A DNA stretch of 5,379 bases from a bacterium (GTDB lineage Bacteria; AUK180; JAQVHJ01). Numbering within the stretch: position 1 is the stretch's first letter; each line of letters starts with the position of its first letter. Position numbers and translations under genes: made by a program. The DNA is taken from contig JAQVHJ010000189.1 of the NCBI GenBank assembly GCA_028696285.1, positions 1-5,379 on the forward strand, in the 5' to 3' direction. Under the pieces are notes generated by a model, which did no database searches, was not told where the DNA came from, and was given only the letters and a program-made list of their open reading frames with translations. This document shows positions 1 to 5,379 of this stretch, piece by piece.

Positions 1-440
1 CATACGGTTATTCTGAAAAGAATGTGGAATTTGACATGGATCCTGATACCTGGAGTTCATCCTGGAATGCAAGTATGGTTCTTTCGATCCCTATATTCAG
101 CGGATTCAAAACCCGTTTGAATGTTGAAGCAGCGAAATCTTCCAGGGAAGAGTTGGAACCGGTAATGGAACAATTGAAGAGTGGAATAAGAATTCAGTTG
201 AAGAGTGCATACTTAAATTTGAAGACTTCCGAAAAGATCCTGGAATCTTCGGACCAGAATATTTTACAGGCGCAGCGTTATGTTGAGATCGTGCAGAAGT
301 CTTATGAAGGCGGTTTCATGACATCGCTTGATCTTATGAATGCTCAATTTGCATTGACTCAAGCCCGGACTGAAAATATTCAGAGCCGGTATGAGTATCA
401 GATAAATTTAATAGAATTGGAATATGCCTTAGGAAGATAG
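1..440 (+). CDS. TolC-like outer membrane efflux channel, C-terminal part (5' end outside window)
   Basis: This is the last 145 residues of an outer membrane efflux protein (OEP/TolC family), the exit duct of a tripartite pump. The frame is open from base 3 (reading YGYSEKNVEFDMD) with no stop, so the gene begins upstream; the GTG at 24 and ATG at 36 are internal codons, not starts. Seen: a Trp/Ser-rich strand leading into LSIPIFSGFKTR, the family's typical return from the second beta-barrel hairpin into the periplasmic helix, then about 110 residues of heptad-rich helix including YEGGFMTSLDLMNAQ (the usual Y..G..s.ldll.aq signature) and a terminal LIELEYALGR. The protein ends directly after that motif, with no C-terminal extension. 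It lies 13 bases before the adaptor gene, fitting one pump operon. Family assignment is firm; substrate and the N-terminal signal cannot be seen. Confidence 0.93.
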   Translation, partial: YGYSEKNVEFDMDPDTWSSSWNASMVLSIPIFSGFKTRLNVEAAKSSREELEPVMEQLKSGIRIQLKSAYLNLKTSEKILESSDQNILQAQRYVEIVQKSYEGGFMTSLDLMNAQFALTQARTENIQSRYEYQINLIELEYALGR

Positions 441-442
441 GC

Positions 443-448
443 AGGAGG
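443..448 (+). promoter_or_regulatory. Shine-Dalgarno site of the adaptor gene
   Basis: AGGAGG lies 5 bases before the ATG at 454, in the 13-base gap after the channel gene stop. It is a near-perfect anti-SD match and fixes the adaptor start. Confidence 0.85.
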
Positions 449-453
449 TTTTT

Positions 454-1371
454 ATGAAGAAAGCTGTTAGTGTAATATTGATTTTAATATTAATAATTGT
501 GATAATATTAATCGGAATAAAGATCAAGAACAGATCGCAGGCCGGAGATGCAGACGGGAAAAACAAAGAATATTTAATCCCAATCATTTCGACAGAGATC
601 GCAGAAAGGGATATATTCCGGAAAGCAGAATATATAGGGGAGATTGAACCGGATAAAATTGTGAATATATTTCCGAAAGCAACCGGGAAGATTATTAAGA
701 ATTACTGCTCTGAAGGTGATCTTGTAAAGAAGGGAAAAATCCTTTCGACGATTGACAGGGATATCACCGGGTTCCAGTACAAGAATGTAGAAGTGGAAGC
801 CCCCGCAACAGGTTTTATTGTAATGGTACATGCAGATGAGGGGAACAGTGTTTCGCCGCAGCAGCCGATCTTTACATTATATGAGATGGATAAGGTAAAT
901 ATCTCTTTTCTGATTCCTGAATCTGATTTTGTTCCCGGGATTAAGGATAATGAATTAATAGTTGAGGTTCCCACTGCAAATTTTAAGAGTGGCGATTTAA
1001 AGGTTACAAAGATATTTCCCACGTTGGATCCCGTTACAAGGTCCTTTAAGGTTCAGATAAACGTAAATAATCCTGATTATAATTTAAAGCCCGGCGCGTA
1101 TGCGAAGATAACCGTTGTCTTTGATAAGCGCTTGGATGCTGTTGCTGTTCATAAAGATTCCATCTTTGAATTTGAAGGGAAGCAATATGTATATTTAATT
1201 GAAGATTCCGTTGTTAACCGTAAGGAGATCAAGACAGGGCTGCGTGACGATTTATATTTTGAGGTAATAGAAGGCCTGAATAAGGGGGATAAGATAGTGT
1301 TAAAGGGAGTGTATTCTGTTAAGAATGGAGATAAAATAAAAATAATCAGCGAAGAAAACCCGGAGCAGTAA
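454..1371 (+). CDS. RND efflux periplasmic adaptor (membrane fusion protein), short form lacking the helical hairpin
   Basis: Periplasmic adaptor linking RND permease to outer-membrane channel; 305 residues, short for a family usually around 350-400. Residues 4-23 are one hydrophobic anchor with a preceding KK and no lipobox Cys, so it is probably tethered by an uncleaved TM helix. First lipoyl half is about 66-101 (KATGKI, EGDLVKKGKILSTID); second half is about 111-145 (VEAPATGFI, ADEGNSVSPQQPIFTL). Between them are only about ten residues (DRDITGFQYK), where AcrA-type adaptors carry a coiled-coil hairpin of some 60 or more residues. The beta-barrel domain follows (about 146-225) with the signature LDPVTRSFKV ... 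LKPGAYAKI, then a membrane-proximal domain (about 226-300; VHKDSIFEFEGKQYVYLI, GLNKGDKIV). The frame is intact across the short joint, so this looks like a natural hairpin-less form like Borrelia BesA, not a broken gene. It sits between channel and permease genes. Substrate unknown. Confidence 0.94.
   Translation: MKKAVSVILILILIIVIILIGIKIKNRSQAGDADGKNKEYLIPIISTEIAERDIFRKAEYIGEIEPDKIVNIFPKATGKIIKNYCSEGDLVKKGKILSTIDRDITGFQYKNVEVEAPATGFIVMVHADEGNSVSPQQPIFTLYEMDKVNISFLIPESDFVPGIKDNELIVEVPTANFKSGDLKVTKIFPTLDPVTRSFKVQINVNNPDYNLKPGAYAKITVVFDKRLDAVAVHKDSIFEFEGKQYVYLIEDSVVNRKEIKTGLRDDLYFEVIEGLNKGDKIVLKGVYSVKNGDKIKIISEENPEQ
1362..1365 (+). promoter_or_regulatory. Shine-Dalgarno site of the RND permease, inside the adaptor gene end
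   Basis: GGAG within the last adaptor codons (Pro-Glu-Gln) lies 7 bases before the permease ATG at 1373. Because the SD is inside the upstream coding region and the stop and start are one base apart, the two genes are probably translationally coupled. Confidence 0.7.
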
Positions 1372-1372
1372 A

Positions 1373-4300
1373 ATGAATATTCCTGAATTTAGCGTAAAAA
1401 GATCTGTTACTACTGCGATGATTTATATCGGGATTGCAATTGCAGGTATAATTGCATTGCGTACCCTGCCTCTTGATCTGATGCCCGACATAACAATTCC
1501 TGCAATCAGTGTTATCACCGTTTATTCAGGCGCGTCTCCGGAAGATATAGAAAAGAAGGTAACCGAACCTGTCGAGGAGACTCTTTCAACCATTCCGGAT
1601 GTGAAGACGGTTACATCAAGATCCGAGGAGAATGTTTCTTCCGTAACCCTTGAGTTTGAATGGGGAACCGATTTAACTGAGGCTTCAAACGATATACGTG
1701 ATAAGCTGGACATGCTTTCAATGGTCCTTCCTGAGGATGTTGAATCCCCGATCCTTTTTAAATTTGACATGTCCCAGATGCCCGTTATCTTCCTTGGATT
1801 CACTGCCCCGGAAGGATACCCGAATTTTTATGAGACGGTAGAGGAAAAGATTAAAAAGCCTCTTGAACGTACGCCGGGGGTTGGTCTTGTTGCAATGAGA
1901 GGAGGGCAGGAGAAACAGGTCCGCATTGATGTTGATTATGAAAAGTTGAAAATCTATAACCTGACTTTAGATATGATTATAAATTCATTGGGAGCTGCAA
2001 ATCTCTCAATGCCCGGGGGAACCGTTGAATACGGCCAGAAGGAACTTCTCGTAAGGGTGCCCGGTGAATTCGAAACCATAGATGAGATTCGTGAATTGGT
2101 CCTATTAAGCCAGGGTTCGCGGATAATACGCCTTAAGGATGTTGCAAATGTTTATATGGGAACAAAGGAAATAGAAAACATCTTTAAGTTGAACGGAACA
2201 GATGCAGTAATGATATTTGTCCAGAAGCAATCGGGAAAAAATACAGTTCAGGTAGCAAGGGATGTAAGAAAGGATCTTGAGGAACTGAAAAAAAATCTTC
2301 CTCCTGAGATTCAGGGCGGGGTAATTATGGATACGTCCGAATTCATCACGGAGACCGTAAAGAGCTTGACAAGTACCGTTGTTATCGGGGGCCTCCTTGT
2401 TATGATTGTTATAGGAATATTTCTCGGGCAGTTAAGGGGAAGCCTGATCATCTCTCTTACACTTCCTTTCTCATTGATATTCTCTTTTATATTTATCTGG
2501 ATCTTCGGATATACAATCAATATGATGACACTTTCAGCTCTTGCAATTGCCATTGGTATGGTGGTTGATAATGCAATAGTTATCTTTGAAAATATATTCC
2601 GGCATCATTATGAACGTCATGAATCTTTAAAGGAAGCAGCTATCCATGCACCGTCAGAAGTCGGTACGGCAGTTGTCGCATCTTCACTGACAACAATCGT
2701 AATATTTCTTCCGCTGATCTTTTTAAAGGGAATGATAGGAGCTTTGTTTAAGGAGTTCGGTATTACACTTATAGTAATTCTCGTATCTTCCCTCTTCGCA
2801 TCCTTAACACTGATCCCCATGCTCTCGTCAAAGCTGCTCAAACCTTGGGACCAATTAAAAAATAATAACAACAATAGAAAGAGAAAGACACTCTTTTCTT
2901 ATATAACTGAAATTTATGAATCTGTTCTTAAGTGGTCATTGAAGAACAAGATCGGGATCTATTCCATTTCCATTTTTCTTTTTCTCTCGGTCATTTTCTT
3001 TGTTTCAAAAGGATACCTGCATACAGAATTCTTCCCGCAGGAAGACCAGGGGCGTTTAACTGTTACGGTGGAATTGCCGATTTCTACCAAGGTTCAGGAA
3101 GCGGAGGAACTCTCAAAAATTATTGAAAATATTATCAATGAAGAAGTAATAGAACAGAAAACGGTCTTTACAAACCTTGGCGCAAGCCAGGGATTCTCAA
3201 GGATGGGAAGCAAGGAAGCGAATAATATTATCAACCTTACCGTAATAATAGATGCTCCGAAAAAAGAAAGACGGCCGACAAAGGAATTGGCCAATATCAT
3301 CAGGGAAAGATTGAAAAATGAGATTCCGAACGTGGTAAACATGAGTGTGTCGGATATTGATCCGTTCCAGACAATGATGATGGGGAGCCAGGGAAAGGCG
3401 ATTCAGGTAGAAATTCTGGGTGATGATTTTAACGAGACAGATAAACTCGGCCTGGAAATAATGGAGGGGATGAAAAAGATTCGGGGTTTGAAAGATCTCA
3501 CAATTTCGAGGGAGAAGGGGAAGGAAGAACTCCTTATAAGAATAGACCGGGTCAAGGCGGCTAATTTAGGGCTGAATATATATTCAGTAGCGCAGACTAT
3601 CAGGAACCTGTATTACGGAGCTGATGCAGGAAAATTCCGGCAGGGCGGGGAAGAATATGAAATATTCCTGATGATAGATGACAAATATACCCTGACGCCG
3701 TTTGAAATCGAAAATCTTCAATTTGAAAATTACATGGGTAAGAAGATATCATTTAAAAATTTTGCGGAATTAGAATTCGGGAAGGGGCCTGTTGCAATTG
3801 ATCATAAGGATAGGATCCGCTACTTTGTTATTGAAGCAAACAGGACAGGTGATTCATCTCTCGGTGAAATAAAGCAGGATGTGGAAAAGCTGCTCGCAGG
3901 TTTATATATTCCAAGGAATGTAAACGTCGAACTGGCCGGGGAATTTAAGCAGCAGACTGAAGCAAATATTGACATGTTCATTGCATTCCTGATCGGATTG
4001 ATCCTTGTTTACATGGTCATGGCATCACAGTTCGAATCATTAAAGTCTCCCTTTATTATCATGTTCACAATCCCCTTTGCTGTCATAGGTGTTGCATACG
4101 GACTTTTACTGACAGGCCATTCAATAAGTGTTATGTCTCTTCTCGGCATGGTCATGCTTGTCGGGATCGTTGTCAATAACGGTATAGTTCTAATTGATTA
4201 TACAGAGATCCTGCGTCAGCGTGAGATACCTGTATACTCAGCCATAATTATTGCCGCGAAGAGAAGATTACGGCCGATATTAATGACTTCATTTACCACC

Positions 4301-4522
4301 ATCTTCGGTATTATGCCCCTTGCCCTGACAAAAGCAGAAGGATCGGAAAGCTGGAACCCAATCGGTGTTGCGGTTGCAAGCGGATTACTGGTATCGGGAT
4401 TGATTACGCTTGTTATTATTCCCACAATTTATGCGCATATGAACGGTTTATCACGTAAAAAAATAATCGAAGTGGAAGATAAAGAAGCGGAACTGGAAGA
4501 ACAGTATAAAATAATCGATTAA
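1373..4522 (+). CDS. RND family efflux permease (AcrB-type, COG0841-like)
   Basis: Inner-membrane pump subunit that exports substrates by ion-driven antiport; 1049 residues, full family length. Start begins with the typical MNIPEFSVKRSVTTAMIYIG. Seen: TM1 about 11-31; first periplasmic domain about 32-330 (LPLDLMPDITIPAISV, YSGASPEDIE, LERTPGVG); TM2-6 about 331-486; an Asn-rich cytoplasmic linker at 497-501; TM7 about 526-546; second periplasmic domain about 547-865 with FFPQEDQG at 553-560; TM8-12 about 866-1020 and an acidic tail. TM4 has GMVVDNAIVIFEN, with D399 matching AcrB D407 but N400 in place of D408. TM10 has GIVVNNGIVLIDY, with N935 where AcrB has K940. R965 and T972 in RRLRPILMT match AcrB R971 and T978. 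The TM4 motif is not the heavy-metal (CusA) type, so a drug, lipid, detergent or metabolite substrate is more likely, but this is inference. It is 1 base after the adaptor stop and 19 before the small PII-like gene. Confidence 0.97.
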   Translation: MNIPEFSVKRSVTTAMIYIGIAIAGIIALRTLPLDLMPDITIPAISVITVYSGASPEDIEKKVTEPVEETLSTIPDVKTVTSRSEENVSSVTLEFEWGTDLTEASNDIRDKLDMLSMVLPEDVESPILFKFDMSQMPVIFLGFTAPEGYPNFYETVEEKIKKPLERTPGVGLVAMRGGQEKQVRIDVDYEKLKIYNLTLDMIINSLGAANLSMPGGTVEYGQKELLVRVPGEFETIDEIRELVLLSQGSRIIRLKDVANVYMGTKEIENIFKLNGTDAVMIFVQKQSGKNTVQVARDVRKDLEELKKNLPPEIQGGVIMDTSEFITETVKSLTSTVVIGGLLVMIVIGIFLGQLRGSLIISLTLPFSLIFSFIFIWIFGYTINMMTLSALAIAIGMVVDNAIVIFENIFRHHYERHESLKEAAIHAPSEVGTAVVASSLTTIVIFLPLIFLKGMIGALFKEFGITLIVILVSSLFASLTLIPMLSSKLLKPWDQLKNNNNNRKRKTLFSYITEIYESVLKWSLKNKIGIYSISIFLFLSVIFFVSKGYLHTEFFPQEDQGRLTVTVELPISTKVQEAEELSKIIENIINEEVIEQKTVFTNLGASQGFSRMGSKEANNIINLTVIIDAPKKERRPTKELANIIRERLKNEIPNVVNMSVSDIDPFQTMMMGSQGKAIQVEILGDDFNETDKLGLEIMEGMKKIRGLKDLTISREKGKEELLIRIDRVKAANLGLNIYSVAQTIRNLYYGADAGKFRQGGEEYEIFLMIDDKYTLTPFEIENLQFENYMGKKISFKNFAELEFGKGPVAIDHKDRIRYFVIEANRTGDSSLGEIKQDVEKLLAGLYIPRNVNVELAGEFKQQTEANIDMFIAFLIGLILVYMVMASQFESLKSPFIIMFTIPFAVIGVAYGLLLTGHSISVMSLLGMVMLVGIVVNNGIVLIDYTEILRQREIPVYSAIIIAAKRRLRPILMTSFTTIFGIMPLALTKAEGSESWNPIGVAVASGLLVSGLITLVIIPTIYAHMNGLSRKKIIEVEDKEAELEEQYKIID

Positions 4523-4531
4523 ATTTATTTC

Positions 4532-4535
4532 GGAG
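4532..4535 (+). promoter_or_regulatory. Shine-Dalgarno site of the small PG0541-like gene
   Basis: GGAG is 6 bases before the ATG at 4542, in the 19-base gap after the permease stop. It supports this start and co-transcription with the pump. Confidence 0.7.
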
Positions 4536-4541
4536 ATTAAT

Positions 4542-4832
4542 ATGAAACTTCTAATGATCATTTTCAATTTCGCAATCAGGGATAGAATTGAAGCATGTCT
4601 CAGTGAATGCGAACTCAAGTCCTACACGTTGATTCCAGAAGTCCACGGATCCGGGAAATCATCAGGAAAGCACTTCGAAAGCCATATCTGGCCCGGGAAA
4701 AATAATATAATCTTTATTGCAATGGAAGATGAAAAATTCAACGAACTCAAACCGAAACTTAAAGAGATTAAGGAAAAATACAAAACAGAAGGAATGAAAT
4801 TCTTCCTCCTGCCACTGGAAGAGATAATATAA
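4542..4832 (+). CDS. PG0541-family transporter-associated protein (PII-like fold)
   Basis: A 96-residue soluble protein without signal peptide or TM segment, so presumably cytoplasmic. The pattern fits a PII-like ferredoxin fold: strand 1 (KLLMIIFNF, 2-10), helix 1 (11-23), strand 2 (KSYTLIPEV, 26-34), a Gly-rich loop (GSGKSSGKH, 36-44), strand 3 (NNIIFIAMED, 54-63), helix 2 (64-81) and strand 4 (MKFFLLPLEE, 85-94). The stretch Y28-T-x-x-P-E-V-x-G-x-G, followed by H44, H48 and WPG at 50-52, is what I recognise from the PG0541-type proteins found beside RND pump genes, as in Porphyromonas gingivalis. The length is normal for the family. It is the last gene of the pump operon, 19 bases after the permease. 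The function of the family is not established to my knowledge; by analogy to PII proteins it may sense a small molecule and act on the pump, but that is inference. The His/Trp residues are candidates for ligand binding. Confidence 0.85.
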   Translation: MKLLMIIFNFAIRDRIEACLSECELKSYTLIPEVHGSGKSSGKHFESHIWPGKNNIIFIAMEDEKFNELKPKLKEIKEKYKTEGMKFFLLPLEEII

Positions 4833-4834
4833 AA

Positions 4835-4897
4835 GGTGAACGGTAAACGGTAAACGGTAAACGGTGAACGGTAAACGTAAGACGTGATTCGTGATTC
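4835..4897. repeat. 7-bp tandem repeat array (GGTRAAC, degenerating to GTGATTC)
   Basis: Nine consecutive 7-base units start three bases after the last stop codon. The first six (4835-4876) are GGTGAAC, GGTAAAC x3, GGTGAAC, GGTAAAC, differing only at the fourth base. The next three keep the 7-base spacing but change sequence: GTAAGAC, GTGATTC, GTGATTC. The final GTGATTC unit is also the first seven bases of the larger repeat copy that follows, so the array runs directly into it. Such heptamer arrays usually expand and contract by replication slippage; no function is evident here. Confidence 0.9.
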
Positions 4898-5008
4898 GAA
4901 ATGTAATGTGAAATGAGCATTACATTAATAATATTTTTTGTTATTAAACTATTCTGAACTTCGCATATAGTCTTTTTTCATTCTCTACCCCGGTCTTAAG
5001 ACCGGGGT
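4891..5008. repeat. Modular dispersed repeat, copy A
   Basis: This copy aligns without gaps to the sequence 220 bases downstream: by eye 70 of 76 bases match between 4891-4966 and 5111-5186. It contains an AT-rich hairpin (AATGTAATG at 4900-4908 with CATTACATT at 4918-4926, plus a T-G wobble pair 4909/4917), a second small one (TTAATAA at 4925-4931 with TTATTAA at 4941-4947), the conserved string ATTCTGAACTTCGCAT, a T-rich spacer, and a GC-rich palindrome at 4987-5008. Similarity to copy B is lost in the palindrome sequence, but a palindrome sits at the equivalent place in both. It resembles REP/MITE-type intergenic elements; the family is not recognised. Confidence 0.85.
4987..5008. repeat. 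Perfect 22-bp GC-rich palindrome, end of repeat copy A
   Basis: ACCCCGGTCTT followed directly by its exact reverse complement, centred on the TTAA at 4996-4999. It could form a strong hairpin in either RNA strand or in single-stranded DNA. The bases after it on the + strand (TTACTTATC) are not a T run, and on the - strand the following sequence is purine-rich, so it does not look like a standard terminator. REP-like hairpin is the best description. Confidence 0.85.
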
Positions 5009-5076
5009 TACTTATCATCAACTCCTGAAGGATAAGAATGTGATTCGCTGCGAGCATGAGATTTAATAGCGAGTAG

Positions 5077-5104
5077 TCCCGATGGAGGTTCCACGAAATC
5101 GGGA
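5077..5104. repeat. Inverted repeat between the two repeat copies
   Basis: TCCCGAT at 5077-5083 is complementary to ATCGGGA at 5098-5104, with a 14-base loop. Five loop bases (GGTTC, 5087-5091) are also complementary to GAACC at 5106-5110, just after the stem. It lies in the 102-base spacer between copies A and B and may be another small intergenic element or part of a larger composite unit. No function is recognised. Confidence 0.6.
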
Positions 5105-5110
5105 TGAACC

Positions 5111-5226
5111 GTGATTCGAAATGTAATGCGAAATAAGCATTACATTAATAATAATTTGCGTTATTAAATTATTCTGAACTTCGCATGATCATTTTATTCA
5201 TTCACACCCACCATTGAAATGGTGGG
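5111..5226. repeat. Modular dispersed repeat, copy B
   Basis: This is the second copy of the repeat starting at 4891, same orientation, offset exactly 220 bases in the conserved part (5111-5186). Its first hairpin is one Watson-Crick pair better than in copy A: AATGTAATGC at 5120-5129 pairs with GCATTACATT at 5137-5146, where copy A has a T-G wobble. The TTAATAA/TTATTAA pair (5145-5151 and 5161-5167) and ATTCTGAACTTCGCAT are kept. It ends in a GC-rich hairpin at 5207-5226 whose stem sequence is unrelated to that of copy A but lies at nearly the same distance from the repeat start. Confidence 0.85.
5207..5226. repeat. GC-rich hairpin, end of repeat copy B
   Basis: CCCACCATT at 5207-5215 pairs with AATGGTGGG at 5218-5226 around the two bases GA, so the helix is 8-9 bp. 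It is followed by CTAAAAGCG, not a T run, so a standard terminator is unlikely on this strand. It occupies the place of the unrelated palindrome 4987-5008 in copy A. Confidence 0.85.
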
Positions 5227-5251
5227 CTAAAAGCGTTCTATCCCTCCGGAA

Positions 5252-5270
5252 AGATTTCCTCAGGAAATCT
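5252..5270. repeat. Perfect 19-bp palindrome
   Basis: AGATTTCCT and AGGAAATCT flank a central C at 5261. It can form an 8-bp hairpin with a 3-base loop, or serve as a symmetric protein-binding site. It lies 25 bases after the hairpin of repeat copy B and about 90 bases before a possible start codon at 5362, so it could be an operator or another repeat module; nothing seen decides between these. Confidence 0.65.
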
Positions 5271-5379
5271 CAGTTAGAGATTCAAGTTTGAGTTCTTCAG
5301 TCCTGAACCCGAATGAAATGAGTGGTTCATGGATGCCTTCCTAATCGGGGAGTATTTTTATATGACGTCTCGAACTCCA

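Larger units (their letters stand above)
4833..5379. other. Gene-free, repeat-rich intergenic region
   Basis: I find no convincing coding region on either strand in these 547 bases. It contains a heptamer tandem array (4835-4897), two copies of a roughly 118-bp repeat (from 4891 and from 5111), an inverted repeat between them (5077-5104) and a palindrome at 5252-5270. From 5271 to the end there is unstructured sequence, with GGGGAG at 5347-5352 followed 9 bases later by an ATG at 5362 (reading MTSRTP to the edge) that might start another gene. I see no canonical intrinsic terminator for the pump operon: the strong GC palindromes are not followed by a T run on the + strand. Confidence 0.8.

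Noticed and set aside
24..38. GTG at 24 or ATG at 36 as the start of the first gene
   Set aside because: The frame is open back to base 3 and the encoded residues upstream fit the channel family; a TolC-type protein cannot start in the middle of its second repeat.
1522..1803. Open frames on the minus strand inside the permease and adaptor genes
   Set aside because: They lie fully inside strongly supported RND-family genes, have no SD context and look like no protein family; they are shadows of the real frames.
4900..4939. AT-rich hairpin followed by a T run as a terminator
   Set aside because: The 9-bp stem is almost all A-T, the T run starts about 8 bases after it, and copy B lacks the T run at the same place.
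4987..5008. GC-rich palindrome as the intrinsic terminator of the pump operon
   Set aside because: No T run follows on the + strand (TTACTTATC), and the reverse strand is followed by purines. Its position in a repeat copy explains it better, although it may still stabilise or end transcripts.
5077..5110. H-type pseudoknot from the nested pairings
   Set aside because: Only one base (5105) would have to cross the 7-bp first stem, which is sterically unlikely; the two pairings are more likely alternatives.
4835..5226. CRISPR array
   Set aside because: The short repeats are contiguous without spacers, and the longer repeat has only two copies of about 118 bp, unlike CRISPR repeats of about 25-40 bp.
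5273..5330. Short minus-strand frame of about 18 codons beginning ATGAACCACTC
   Set aside because: Too short, not supported by an SD site or recognisable product, and set in a repeat-rich intergenic stretch.

Overview
The window holds the 3' part of a tripartite RND efflux operon, all on the + strand, followed by about 550 bases of gene-free, repeat-rich DNA. The order is outer-membrane channel (TolC-like, 5' end cut off by the window), periplasmic adaptor, RND inner-membrane permease, then a small PII-like protein of the PG0541 type that often sits next to RND pumps. The genes are tightly packed: gaps of 13, 1 and 19 bases, each with a purine-rich Shine-Dalgarno site, so they are almost certainly one transcript with translational coupling between adaptor and permease.

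The DNA looks bacterial and moderately AT-rich, with standard SD-led starts. The gene order channel-adaptor-permease-PG0541 is familiar from Bacteroidota such as Porphyromonas. A very short adaptor without the coiled-coil hairpin is also known from the spirochete Borrelia (BesA). The heptamer arrays and GC-rich palindromes between genes resemble those of uncultured lineages around the Bacteroidota/FCB group. I place the organism only loosely: a diderm bacterium, perhaps FCB-group or spirochete-like.

Together the first three genes would build an envelope-spanning exporter: the permease captures substrate in the membrane or periplasm using the proton (or ion) gradient, the adaptor clamps it, and the channel opens to the outside. 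Substrate cannot be told from sequence. Two things are unusual against the textbook AcrAB-TolC pump. The adaptor's two lipoyl half-motifs are joined by only about ten residues instead of a helical hairpin. The permease has an Asp-Asn / Asn set in TM4 and TM10 instead of Asp-Asp / Lys. The small fourth protein is a candidate cytoplasmic regulator or partner, role unknown.

From 4833 to the end there is no convincing gene. The region has (i) a 7-bp tandem array starting three bases after the last stop codon, (ii) two copies of a repeat of about 118 bp, offset by 220 bases, with a well conserved AT-rich first part and a GC-rich terminal hairpin whose stem sequence differs completely between copies, (iii) an inverted repeat between the copies, and (iv) a further palindrome near 5261. 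This modular repeat is the least explained part of the window. The last 18 bases could be the start of a new gene but are too short to judge.
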